DNA of 64,000 bases, taken from assembly GCA_964438205.1 (NCBI GenBank), contig CAYTJQ010000009.1, forward strand, positions 14,618 through 78,617, written 5' to 3'. The stretch comes from Pseudohaliea sp964438205 (GTDB lineage Bacteria > Pseudomonadota > Gammaproteobacteria > Pseudomonadales > Halieaceae). Within the stretch, counting starts at the first letter, position 1; each line of letters begins with the position of its first letter. The translations under genes and the position numbers were made by a program. Shown here piece by piece: positions 25,410 to 35,402 of this stretch. The notes under the pieces are model-generated. The model was not told the origin of the DNA. It was given only the letters and a program-made list of their open reading frames with translations, and ran no database searches.

Positions 25410-25794
25410 ATGAATGACCGCGACGACACGCACAGCGACCGCGAGAGTATCCTCATGGCGCTGGACCAGATCAGCCAGACCATCGACGTCATGACCAGCG
25501 TCGTCGGCCGCCTGCGCAGCCAGGTAGAAGCACAGGTAGAAGCACAGGTAGAANNNNNNNNNNNNNNNNNNNNNNNNNNNNNNNNNNNNNNNNNNNNNNN
25601 NNNNNNNNNNNNNNNNNNNNNNNNNNNNNNNNNNNNNNNNNNNNNNNNNNNNNCAGGTAGAAGCACAGGTAGAAGCACAGGTAGAAACCCGGGTGGAAGC
25701 GCGGGCCGACGCGCAGACAGACCGCGACAACGGCGGCGCCCAGGGCCAGGAGCCGCCGCCCGGCGGCAGCGCACCGGACCGCATCCTCCACTGA
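25410..25794 (+). CDS. Small protein with tandem QVEA repeats (interrupted by an N run)
   Basis: I do not recognise this gene. After a GGAGGG site the ATG opens a short acidic N-terminus (MNDRDDTHSDRESILMALDQ) predicted to be helical, then tandem QVEA tetrapeptides encoded by a 12-bp unit CAGGTAGAAGCA. A 100-N run interrupts the repeat. The 33 bp on each side of the run are identical, and collapsing them gives a continuous 83-residue frame through QVETRVEARADAQTDRDN to a Pro/Gly-rich end. True repeat number may be higher because such repeats collapse in assembly. The DUF6498 membrane protein gene begins 7 bp after the stop, suggesting co-expression. Confidence 0.6.
25512..25686 (+). repeat. 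12-bp in-frame tandem repeat (CAGGTAGAAGCA)
   Basis: Two and three-quarter copies of the 12-bp unit are visible on each side of the 100-N run, at 25521-25553 and 25654-25686. The unit encodes Gln-Val-Glu-Ala, so changes in copy number keep the frame. Identical flanks suggest that the assembler failed at the repeat. Confidence 0.8.
25554..25653. other. Assembly gap (100 N), probably false
   Basis: Exactly 100 Ns with 33 identical bases on either side. Removing the Ns and one copy of the overlap restores an open frame of 252 bp. The true repeat length is unknown. Confidence 0.8.
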
Positions 25795-25801
25795 TCACCC
25801 C

Positions 25802-26485
25802 GTGATCACCGCCGCCGGGCCGGCCGCCAGCTACGCGGGTACCCGGCGTCGGGCCAGCCTCGCGCTGCTGGTCGTCGCCAACCTGGTGCCCCTGGCCGGC
25901 GTCCTGTTCCTCGACTGGGACATCGCCGCCCTCGTGGTGCTCTACTGGTCCGAGAACCTCGTCCTCGGCTTCTATACGCTGCTGAAAATGCTCGCGGTGA
26001 ACCCGCTCGGGGCCCTGCCCACGGGCCTCTTCTTCGCGATCCACTACGGCGGTTTCTGCGCCGTACACGGTCTGTTCATCCTCACCCTGCTCATCGACGA
26101 CCAGGCCCAGGTGCTCGGTGGCGACAGCTGGCCCCTGTTCCTGGTCTTCCTCCAGCTGCTGCTCGACGTCGTCCGGCAGGTCCTCGCCCATGCACCGCCC
26201 TACTGGCTCTGGGCGTTCCTGGCGCTACTGGTGAGCCACGGTGGCTCCTTCGTGCTCAACTTCCTCCTCGCCGGGGAGCGCGAGCGGGCGACCCTCAACG
26301 CGCTGATGGGCGCTCCCTACGGGCGCATCGCCGTGCTCCACATTGCCATCATCGCCGGCGGCTTCGCCGTGCTCGCCCTCGGCGAGCCCCTGGGCCTGCT
26401 GCTGGTCCTCGTCGCCCTCAAGCTCGGGCTGGACATCGCCCTCCACCTGCGCGAGCACCGCAGGGCCGCCCCCGTCGCCGACTGA
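25802..26485 (+). CDS. DUF6498 integral membrane protein
   Basis: The 227-residue protein has six or so hydrophobic segments: near residues 15-35, 38-58, 75-100, 105-130, 140-160 and 180-210. The motif ALVVLYWSENLVLGFYTLLK followed by a polar loop and IHYGGFCAVHGLF is characteristic of the DUF6498 family, whose function is unknown. A GTG start is used. It follows the QVEA-repeat gene by 7 bp, so the two probably form one transcript. No enzymatic residues can be assigned. Confidence 0.75.
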   Translation: MITAAGPAASYAGTRRRASLALLVVANLVPLAGVLFLDWDIAALVVLYWSENLVLGFYTLLKMLAVNPLGALPTGLFFAIHYGGFCAVHGLFILTLLIDDQAQVLGGDSWPLFLVFLQLLLDVVRQVLAHAPPYWLWAFLALLVSHGGSFVLNFLLAGERERATLNALMGAPYGRIAVLHIAIIAGGFAVLALGEPLGLLLVLVALKLGLDIALHLREHRRAAPVAD

Positions 26486-26520
26486 CGTCTGACGCGCGGC
26501 AAATATTTACACTGCACACA

Positions 26521-26549
26521 TTCACAGGACCCGGAGCGGGCGCTACACT
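26521..26549 (+). promoter_or_regulatory. Putative sigma70 promoter of fadBA
   Basis: TTCACA (26521-26526), a 17-nt spacer and TACACT (26544-26549) lie about 60 nt before fadB. The -35 matches the consensus at five of six positions and the -10 at four. I could not identify a convincing FadR- or PsrA-type operator here. Confidence 0.5.
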
Positions 26550-26608
26550 GTAAGGCCCCCGCCGGCTCCCGCGCCGGCATCCATTGCCTACAGCAACAGG
26601 ACCTCACC

Positions 26609-28756
<2,148 letters not shown>

Positions 28757-28778
28757 GCGCCGGTTCGCGTAAAGGAGA

Positions 28779-29960
28779 ATGACTGTGAAAGCCAACCCGA
28801 GAGACGCCGTCATCGTCGATTTCGCCCGCAGCGCCATGGGCCGGTCGAAGAACGGCTGCTTCCGCAACGTCCGCGCGGACGACCTGTCCGTCGCGGTGAT
28901 CCGGGGCCTGCTGGCCCGCAATGACAAGCTCGACCCGGCGGAGATCGACGACCTCATCTGGGGCTGCGTGCTGCAGCGGGGCGAGCAGGGCATGAATCTC
29001 GCGCGCAACATCGTGCTCCGGGCCCAGCTGCCCTTCACCGTGCCCGCGCAGACCGTGAACCGCCTCTGCGGCTCCTCCATGTCGGCCCTGCACACCGCCG
29101 CGGCCAGCATCATGGCCGGTATCGGTGACGTCTACCTCGTCGGCGGCGTGGAGCACCTCGGCCACCTGCCGATGATGGACGACGTGGACATCAACCCGCG
29201 CCTCGGCCTCAACGTCGCCAAGGCCGCGGGCATGATGGGCATGACCGCCGAGTACCTCGGCCTCATGCACGGCATCAAGCGCGAGGACCAGGACAAGCTG
29301 GGGCTGCGCTCGCACCAGCTCGCCCACAAGGCGACGGAGGACGGCAAGTTCGACCGCGAGATCATCCCCGTGGAGGGCCACGACGAGCAGGGGGCCCTGG
29401 TGTCGGTGACCCGCGACGAGACGATCCGCCCGGAAACCACCCTGGAAGGCCTCGCGCAGCTGCCGCCCGCCTTCAACCCGCAGGGCGGCACGGTGACCGC
29501 CGGCACCTCCTCGCAGATCTCCGACGGCGCCTCGGCCATGCTGGTGCTCTCGGCAGAGAAGGCAGAGGCCCTGGGCCTTGCGCCGATCGCCCGCATCCGC
29601 GCCATGACCGTGGCCGGCGTGGACCCGTCGATCATGGGCTACGGCCCCGTGCCGTCGACGAAGAAGGCCCTGAAGCAGTTGGGCCTGTCCATCGACGACA
29701 TCGACATGGTCGAGCTCAACGAGGCCTTCGCGGCGCAGGCCCTGCCGGTGCTCAAGGACCTCGGCCTGCTGGACAGCATGGAGGAGCGGGTCAACGTCCA
29801 CGGCGGCGCCATCGCCCTGGGCCACCCCTTCGGCTGCTCCGGCACGCGGATCACCGGCTCCCTGCTCAACGTGATGCAGGACCGGGACCTGACCTGGGGC
29901 ATCTCCACGATGTACATCGGCCTCGGCCAGGGCATCACCACGGTCGTCGAGCGGGTCTGA
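28779..29960 (+). CDS. fadA: 3-ketoacyl-CoA thiolase, beta subunit of fatty acid oxidation complex
   Basis: FadA performs the last beta-oxidation step, releasing acetyl-CoA. The 393-residue thiolase has the nucleophilic Cys in VNRLCGSSMSALHTAA, the NEAFAAQALPVL motif, His in NVHGGAIALGHPFGCSG and the C-terminal Cys region in that segment. The ATG at 28779 is only 1 nt from the GGAG site, whereas an in-frame GTG at 28785 has better 7-nt spacing. The functional start may therefore be two codons downstream. It ends just before a REP-like hairpin. Confidence 0.97.
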   Translation: MTVKANPRDAVIVDFARSAMGRSKNGCFRNVRADDLSVAVIRGLLARNDKLDPAEIDDLIWGCVLQRGEQGMNLARNIVLRAQLPFTVPAQTVNRLCGSSMSALHTAAASIMAGIGDVYLVGGVEHLGHLPMMDDVDINPRLGLNVAKAAGMMGMTAEYLGLMHGIKREDQDKLGLRSHQLAHKATEDGKFDREIIPVEGHDEQGALVSVTRDETIRPETTLEGLAQLPPAFNPQGGTVTAGTSSQISDGASAMLVLSAEKAEALGLAPIARIRAMTVAGVDPSIMGYGPVPSTKKALKQLGLSIDDIDMVELNEAFAAQALPVLKDLGLLDSMEERVNVHGGAIALGHPFGCSGTRITGSLLNVMQDRDLTWGISTMYIGLGQGITTVVERV

Positions 29961-29968
29961 CCCGCAGG

Positions 29969-30050
29969 GCCGCTCCCTCAGGGCAAGGCCCTTTGTGGGA
30001 GCGGCGCCTCGCCGCGACAGCGGCCGCAAGGCCGGCGGTCGGCACGAGGC
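29969..30050. repeat. REP-like palindromic element after fadA
   Basis: GCCGCTCCC (29969-29977) pairs with GGGAGCGGC (29997-30005), enclosing a second stem AGGGC/GCCCT. Starting at 29996, TGTGGGAGCGGCGCCTCGCC resembles REP elements of pseudomonads and xanthomonads, with its own hairpin GCGGCG-CCT-CGCCGC (30001-30015). Such elements commonly lie after genes and stabilise mRNA. No other copy was noticed in the window. Confidence 0.55.
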
Positions 30051-30155
30051 GTGCCTCCGGTAAAGGCAAACTTGTTAACCTTTGAGGTCTGCTCCGGTTG
30101 ACAGCTTCCGGCGGTTGACGCACCCTTCGCGCGCCAACCAACCGGAGAGCCCGCC

Positions 30156-32375
30156 ATGCACCGTACCGTCACCGCCGCCCTCCTGCTCGGCACCGCCGCA
30201 GCCACCGTTCCCGCCATGGCCACCGACGAAGGCGCCCGACCCCCGCTCGAGGAGGTGCTGGTAACGGCACGCAAGCGCAGCGAGCGCGCCATCGAGGCGC
30301 CGATCGCGGTGACCGCCTTCAGCAGCGCGGACCTCGCGACGCTCAAGGCGCGCGACCTCACCCGGCTCTCCGCCGGACTGCCCGGGGTACTGCTCGACGA
30401 CGTCGGCACCCGCCGCGGCACCGCCAACTTCTCCATCCGCGGCCTCGGCATCAACAGCTCCATCCCGTCCATCGACCCCGCGGTCGGCGTGTTCGTCAAC
30501 GGCGTCTATCTCGCGGTCAACAACGACACCGTCTTCGATATCTTTGACCTCGAGCGTATCGAGGTCCTGCGCGGCCCGCAGGGCATTCTCTTCGGTCGCA
30601 ACGTCACCGGCGGCGCGGTGCTGCTGGAGACCCGCAAACCCGGGGACCGCTTCGAGGCCGAGCTGCGTGCGGCCATCGAGGGCGGCGGCGACGGCGGCCT
30701 GTCGCGCTATCTCATGGGCAGCCTGGCGAGCCCGCTGAGCGCGAGCCTGAAGGGCCGGCTGGTGCTCTACGGCAACGACGACCAGGGCTGGTTCGAAAAC
30801 CTGGCCGATGGCGATGACTTCGGCGCCGTCGAGCAGGCCATGACCCGGGGCACGCTGGTCTGGGAGCCGACGGCCGCCGACACGGTGACGCTGTTCTACG
30901 AGCGTACGGATATCGACGGCGAGGGAGCGGCCACGCAGTCGCACACGAACGGCTCGGGGATTCCCGGCACCCCGCGCAACTTCCCGCGGGACAGCCACGA
31001 GTTCGCGATCGACGAGCGCGGCTACCAGTCCGTGGAGAGCGATTTCCTGACCCTGCGCTGGGACCGCGCCGTGGGCTTCGGCGAGGGTACGGTGACCAAC
31101 ATCTTCGGCTGGCGGGACCAGTCCTCCATAGCCATGAGCGACATCGACGGACAACCGGACTTCCTGTTCCATTCCCCCGGCTGGGTCGACGCCGAGCAGT
31201 GGAGCAACGAACTGCGCTACCAGGGGCAGTTCGGGTCCGCGCTGGATCTCACCGCCGGCGTGTATCTCTTCTCCGGCGACCTGGCTTACCACGACCGGCG
31301 CCTGTTCCTCGGCGAGAGCGGTGTGCCCGGCAGCGCGCAGTTTACCCAGGACGGCGGCGGCGAACAGGAGCTGGAGACCGCGGCCGTGTTCGGCAGCGCC
31401 GATTACGCGCTCAACGAGCGCTGGACCCTGAGCGCGGGCCTGCGCCTGTCCCGGGAAGAGAAAGCGGTGCAGGTCGCCTCCTTCAACCTGAACCCCGTGC
31501 CCTGCAACATCGTGGTCAGCGGCGATTGCCCCTTCGACTTCCGCGACCGCGACCAGTGGGACACGCTGTCGCCGCGGCTCGGCGTGAGCTACCGGCCCGA
31601 TGCGGATCGGCACGGCTACGCCAGCTGGACCCGCGGCTTCCGCTCCGGCGGCTACAACCTGCGCAACTCCAACGCCGCCCAGCCCCCGGGGCCCTACGAC
31701 GAGGAGCAGGTGGACACGGTCGAGCTCGGCTACAAGCAGCGCGCCGGCGCCTGGGCCCTGGATGCCGCCCTCTACCACACGCGGGTGGAGGACATGCAGC
31801 GGGAGGTGAACCTGCCGAGCGGCACCGCCGGCATCCTGCAGCTGATCCGCAACACGGCGAGCGCGGAGCTGTCCGGCGCCGAGCTGGACCTCACCGTCGA
31901 CGCCGGCGCGGGCCTCACCCTCGCCGCGACCGCGAGCTACCTCGATGCCCGCTACACGAAAGTCCGTTTTGACCTCGACGGCAACGGCACCGTCGACGCC
32001 GCCGATGAAGATCTCGAGCTGCCCCGGGCGCCGGCGTGGACCGGCAGCCTGGAAGCGCGCTGGCGGGGCGCCGTCGCCGGCGGCCGCCTCGACGCCCGCG
32101 CCGCCTGGAACTACCGCGACCGCGTCGCCTACACCGACAACAACCTGGGCTACATCCTGGCCCAGGACCTGGTCGACCTGGACCTCGCCTGGACCAGCGG
32201 CAGCGGCCGCTGGACCGTCGCCGCCTATGCCCGCAACCTCCTGAACGAGGTCAAGCACGGCGGCGACTCGCAGCTGCCGGCCGTGTTCATCGGTGAACCG
32301 CTGGGCGGGACCTTCAGCCCGCTGGCGCGCGGGCGTATCGTGGGCGTTTCCCTGGACTGGCGGCTGGGCGGCTAG
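30156..32375 (+). CDS. TonB-dependent outer-membrane receptor (paralogue 1)
   Basis: The 739-residue protein has a signal peptide, a TonB-box-like EEVLVTARKR (about residues 31-40), a plug domain (SIRGLGINSSIPSIDPAVG, IEVLRGPQGILFGRNVTGG) and a beta barrel ending in a terminal aromatic region. Substrates of the family include siderophores, cobalamin and glycans; none can be assigned here. A calcium-loop-like DLDGNGTVDAADEDLE lies in a late barrel loop. It shares long identical stretches with the receptor at 33067, so the two are a tandem paralogous pair separated by yqcC and tRNA-Gly. No fur box, sigma-factor or inner-membrane transporter gene is adjacent. Confidence 0.93.
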   Translation: MHRTVTAALLLGTAAATVPAMATDEGARPPLEEVLVTARKRSERAIEAPIAVTAFSSADLATLKARDLTRLSAGLPGVLLDDVGTRRGTANFSIRGLGINSSIPSIDPAVGVFVNGVYLAVNNDTVFDIFDLERIEVLRGPQGILFGRNVTGGAVLLETRKPGDRFEAELRAAIEGGGDGGLSRYLMGSLASPLSASLKGRLVLYGNDDQGWFENLADGDDFGAVEQAMTRGTLVWEPTAADTVTLFYERTDIDGEGAATQSHTNGSGIPGTPRNFPRDSHEFAIDERGYQSVESDFLTLRWDRAVGFGEGTVTNIFGWRDQSSIAMSDIDGQPDFLFHSPGWVDAEQWSNELRYQGQFGSALDLTAGVYLFSGDLAYHDRRLFLGESGVPGSAQFTQDGGGEQELETAAVFGSADYALNERWTLSAGLRLSREEKAVQVASFNLNPVPCNIVVSGDCPFDFRDRDQWDTLSPRLGVSYRPDADRHGYASWTRGFRSGGYNLRNSNAAQPPGPYDEEQVDTVELGYKQRAGAWALDAALYHTRVEDMQREVNLPSGTAGILQLIRNTASAELSGAELDLTVDAGAGLTLAATASYLDARYTKVRFDLDGNGTVDAADEDLELPRAPAWTGSLEARWRGAVAGGRLDARAAWNYRDRVAYTDNNLGYILAQDLVDLDLAWTSGSGRWTVAAYARNLLNEVKHGGDSQLPAVFIGEPLGGTFSPLARGRIVGVSLDWRLGG

Positions 32376-32397
32376 CCCGGCGCTCGTGGCGACCCGC

Positions 32398-32715
32398 TCA
32401 AGCGCCGCCGAGGAGCCGGTCGACCCGGTCGAGGGCGAGCAGCAGGTCGCGGATGGGCAGCCGTGCGTCGCGGAAGTACTCCTCGGCCATGGGCCGGATA
32501 CCGCAGTCCCCGGGGAGCGCCGCCTCGGCGGCGACGAGGTCGTGCATGCGCGGCAGGAACACGAACTGCAGCCACTGGGGCAGCGTCAGCGTATCGAAGC
32601 AGAACGGCTGGGTGGACGCGAAGGCCTCGTCCGGCGGCGATTCGAATTCCCAGAGCTGTAGCTGCCTGAGCTCCGCCTCGATGTCGATCAGTACTTCCGC
32701 AACCTGGGTGTGCAT
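32398..32715 (-). CDS. YqcC family protein
   Basis: The 105-residue protein matches the YqcC family (DUF446): a helical N-terminus (VAEVLIDIEAELRQLQLWE), the family segment FCFDTLTLPQWLQFVFLPRM and a helical C-terminus. Function is unknown in all members. It has no signal peptide or membrane segment. It lies alone, opposite to the two TonB receptor genes that flank it. In enterobacteria yqcC sits next to truC, which is not present here. Confidence 0.88.
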   Translation of the reverse strand: MHTQVAEVLIDIEAELRQLQLWEFESPPDEAFASTQPFCFDTLTLPQWLQFVFLPRMHDLVAAEAALPGDCGIRPMAEEYFRDARLPIRDLLLALDRVDRLLGGA

Positions 32716-32757
32716 GGGGCCCCTCCTCGCCCGCTCAGGGTACCAGAGCGGCGCCTT

Positions 32758-32786
32758 TTGACGGCGGCGGGGAGTTGGCCTAAGCT
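32758..32786 (+). promoter_or_regulatory. tRNA-Gly promoter
   Basis: TTGACG (32758-32763), a 17-nt spacer and TAAGCT (32781-32786) precede the tRNA by 11 nt. A GC-rich discriminator follows, as expected for a stringently controlled stable RNA promoter. Confidence 0.6.
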
Positions 32787-32797
32787 GCGCTTCCCCT

Positions 32798-32871
32798 GCG
32801 GGTGTAGTTCAATGGTAGAACCTCAGCTTCCCAAGCTGATGACGTGGGTTCGATTCCCATCACCCGCTCCA
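32798..32871 (+). tRNA. tRNA-Gly (anticodon CCC)
   Basis: A 74-nt cloverleaf is visible: acceptor stem GCGGGTG pairing with CACCCGC, D-arm with TTCAATGGTAGAA, anticodon stem TCAGC/GCTGA enclosing loop TTCCCAA, T-arm around GGGTTCGATTCCC, discriminator T and encoded CCA end. The anticodon CCC reads the GGG glycine codon. It lies between yqcC and the second TonB receptor gene, with its own promoter. Confidence 0.95.
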
Positions 32872-33066
32872 ATAGACCCCACCCCCACTGTTGAGTCGCC
32901 CGTCAAATTCACGCCCCAACACCTTGAAACTTATGGGCGCAGAGTCACAATTCGTTTACTGTTCGAGTGATGCTTGGCCTGCACCGTGCACTGCATAATA
33001 CGGCCGCGTCACCGCAGCAGCGCTTGACCAACGCCTAACGATAGTAATAGCGACAGGATGTATCTT
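32872..33066. other. Intergenic region between tRNA-Gly and TonB receptor 2
   Basis: This 195-bp stretch is relatively AT-rich and holds no reading frame I can support. A weak promoter (TTGGCC, 16 nt, TAATAC) ends about 70 nt before the receptor. I saw no convincing Fur box, although this is an outer-membrane receptor. Tract identity to the region upstream of paralogue 1 was not apparent. Confidence 0.4.
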
Positions 33067-35349
33067 ATGCGCCCCGAGATCCCACGTAAGTCCGCCCTAC
33101 TCTCCCCCCTGGCCATTGCCGTCGCGGTCACCAGCGGCGGCCTGGCGACCAGCGCCCAGGCGCAGGAACCGCAGCGCCGTAGCGGCTCGGCCACCCTGCT
33201 TGAAGAGGTCGTGGTCACTGCGCGAAAGCGCGAGGAAGGCGCTCAGGATGTGCCGCTGGCCATCAGCGCCTTCAGCGCCGACCAGATCGAGGCCCTGAAG
33301 GTCCGCGACCTGACCAGCCTCGGCGTCGGCATGCCCAATGTCGCCCTCGATGACGTGGGCACCACCCGCGGCACGCAGAACTTCTCCATCCGCGGCCTGG
33401 GCATCAACAGCTCCATCCCGAGCATCGATCCGACGGTGGGCGTGTTCGTCAACGGCGTCTACCTCGGCGTCAATAACGGCATCATCTTCGATGTCTTCGA
33501 CCTCGAAAGCATCGAGGTACTGCGCGGCCCGCAAGGGATCCTCTTCGGCCGCAACGTGACCGGCGGCGCGATCCTCATGAATACCAAGAAGCCCGGTGAC
33601 GAGTTCAATGCTACGCTGCGCACCGCGATTGATGGCGGCGGCGACGGCGGCCTCAACTACTACGCCATGGGAGCCGTCGGCGGCCCGGTCACCGACACCC
33701 TGGGCCTGCGCCTCACCGCCTACTACAACGAGGACGAGGGCTACTTCGAGAACCAGTTCGACGGCAGCGACTTCGGCGCGGTCGAGCAGCAGATGATCCG
33801 GGGCACCCTGCAGTGGACACCCACTGACATGTCGGAGCTCTTGATCCGCTATGAAAACACCGACATCGAAGGGGACGGCCCGGCGGCACAGACGCACACC
33901 AACGGTGACGGCACCCCGGGTGCCTTCGCAAACTTCGATCGTGACTCCTTCGATTTCGCCATCGACGAGCCCGGCTTCCAGAACATCGATTCGGACTTCC
34001 TGACCGTCGAGTACAACCAGGGCGTGGCCCTCGGCGACGGCACGATTACCGCCATCTACGGCTGGCGCGATTCCAGCTCCACCTCGCGGTCTGACATCGA
34101 TGCACAACCGGTTTGGTTGTTCCATGCCCCCGCCTGGCTCGAGGCTGAGCAGCACAGCGTCGAACTGCGCTACAACGGCCAGTTCGGCAATGCCAACATC
34201 ACCACCGGTGTCTACTGGTTCGACAACGCCATCGAGTACCACGAGCGACGCGAACTGGTCGGTATCGCGACCGGCGGTGTGGTCGCCGGCGCCCAGTTCG
34301 ACGGCGGCGGCATCTACGACGTCGAGACCGTTGCCGCCTTCGCCGCGGTGGACTACGACCTCACGGACCGTCTGACCCTGAGCGTCGGTGCGCGCTATAC
34401 GGAGGAGGACAAGTCCGCGGACGTGGCGTCGCTGAGCCAGAATATCACTTCACCGCCCGCCTTCGCCGGGGCCTGCAACATCGTCGAGGGCCCGGCCTGT
34501 CCCTTCGACTTCCAGGACTCGGACAGCTGGGGCACCTTTGCGCCGAAAGTGGGGCTCAGCTACGCCCTGGATGGCCGCTCCCAGGTCTACGGCTTCTGGG
34601 CCCGGGGATTCCGGTCCGGTGGCTACAACCTGCGCAACACCTCCTTCAACCCGGCCGACGTCCCCGGGCCCTTCGACGAGGAGCAGGTCGACAGCTTCGA
34701 GGTGGGCTACAAGAGCACGCACGACTGGGGTCGCCTCAACGCCGCGCTCTTCTACAACGAGATCAGTGACATGCAGCGGGAGATCAACCTGCCCAGCCAG
34801 GGCGCCGGTGTGATCCAGCTGGTACGCAACTCTGCCGACGCGACGATCTTCGGCGCCGAGGTCGACGGCACCTTCCGGGTGACCGACAACCTGCTGGTGC
34901 TCGCCTCCGTGGGCTACATCGATGCCAGCTACGACGAGGTGTTCGTGGACCTCAACCAGGACGGCATCATCGGCGGCGCTGACGAGGACCTGGAAATCCC
35001 CCGGGCACCGGAACTGACCTGGAGTGTCGGCGCAACCTACGACATCCCGCTCGGTTCCTGGGCGGTGGCCACGGCACGGATCAACTACGCCTACCGCGAC
35101 GAGATGGCCTGGACCGATGACAACCGCGGCTTCGTGCTCGACCAGGAGATCCTGGATGCCGGGGTGGACATCTACACCAACGACGGCCACTGGGTGTTCT
35201 CGCTCTACGGTCGCAACATGCTGGACGAGGTCAAGCACGGTGGCGACACGCAGCTGCCCCTGGACATCGGTGGTGTACCGACCGGCGGCACCTTCTCGCC
35301 GCTGGCCAAGGGCCAGGTCTACGGCGGCGAGGTGACCTACAACTTCTGA
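33067..35349 (+). CDS. TonB-dependent outer-membrane receptor (paralogue 2)
   Basis: The 760-residue receptor has a signal peptide (LLSPLAIAVAVTSGGLATSAQAQ), a TonB-box-like EEVVVTARKR, a plug domain with SIRGLGINSSIPSIDPTVG and IEVLRGPQGILFGRNVTGG, and a barrel ending in VYGGEVTYNF with terminal Phe. ATG 33067 is chosen because AGGA lies 8 nt upstream; the ATG at 33058 overlaps that site. It is strongly similar to the receptor at 30156 across the whole length and has the analogous loop DLNQDGIIGGADEDLE, with weaker EF-hand character. A rho-independent terminator follows the gene. Confidence 0.93.
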   Translation: MRPEIPRKSALLSPLAIAVAVTSGGLATSAQAQEPQRRSGSATLLEEVVVTARKREEGAQDVPLAISAFSADQIEALKVRDLTSLGVGMPNVALDDVGTTRGTQNFSIRGLGINSSIPSIDPTVGVFVNGVYLGVNNGIIFDVFDLESIEVLRGPQGILFGRNVTGGAILMNTKKPGDEFNATLRTAIDGGGDGGLNYYAMGAVGGPVTDTLGLRLTAYYNEDEGYFENQFDGSDFGAVEQQMIRGTLQWTPTDMSELLIRYENTDIEGDGPAAQTHTNGDGTPGAFANFDRDSFDFAIDEPGFQNIDSDFLTVEYNQGVALGDGTITAIYGWRDSSSTSRSDIDAQPVWLFHAPAWLEAEQHSVELRYNGQFGNANITTGVYWFDNAIEYHERRELVGIATGGVVAGAQFDGGGIYDVETVAAFAAVDYDLTDRLTLSVGARYTEEDKSADVASLSQNITSPPAFAGACNIVEGPACPFDFQDSDSWGTFAPKVGLSYALDGRSQVYGFWARGFRSGGYNLRNTSFNPADVPGPFDEEQVDSFEVGYKSTHDWGRLNAALFYNEISDMQREINLPSQGAGVIQLVRNSADATIFGAEVDGTFRVTDNLLVLASVGYIDASYDEVFVDLNQDGIIGGADEDLEIPRAPELTWSVGATYDIPLGSWAVATARINYAYRDEMAWTDDNRGFVLDQEILDAGVDIYTNDGHWVFSLYGRNMLDEVKHGGDTQLPLDIGGVPTGGTFSPLAKGQVYGGEVTYNF

Positions 35350-35371
35350 TCCATCGATCGGGGTTCCCCGG

Positions 35372-35402
35372 AACCGGCGGTGCGCAAGCCCGCCGGTTTT
35401 TT
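35372..35402. terminator. Bidirectional intrinsic terminator between TonB receptor 2 and dinG
   Basis: AACCGGCGG (35372-35380) pairs with CCGCCGGTT (35390-35398) over a 9-nt loop and is followed by a run of six T on the plus strand. It lies 23 bp after the receptor stop, and its end overlaps the last base of the convergent dinG gene. Confidence 0.8.

Noticed and set aside
25512..25686. Possible CRISPR-like or other repeat array
   Set aside because: The unit is a 12-bp in-frame protein repeat with no spacers. There are no cas genes in the window.
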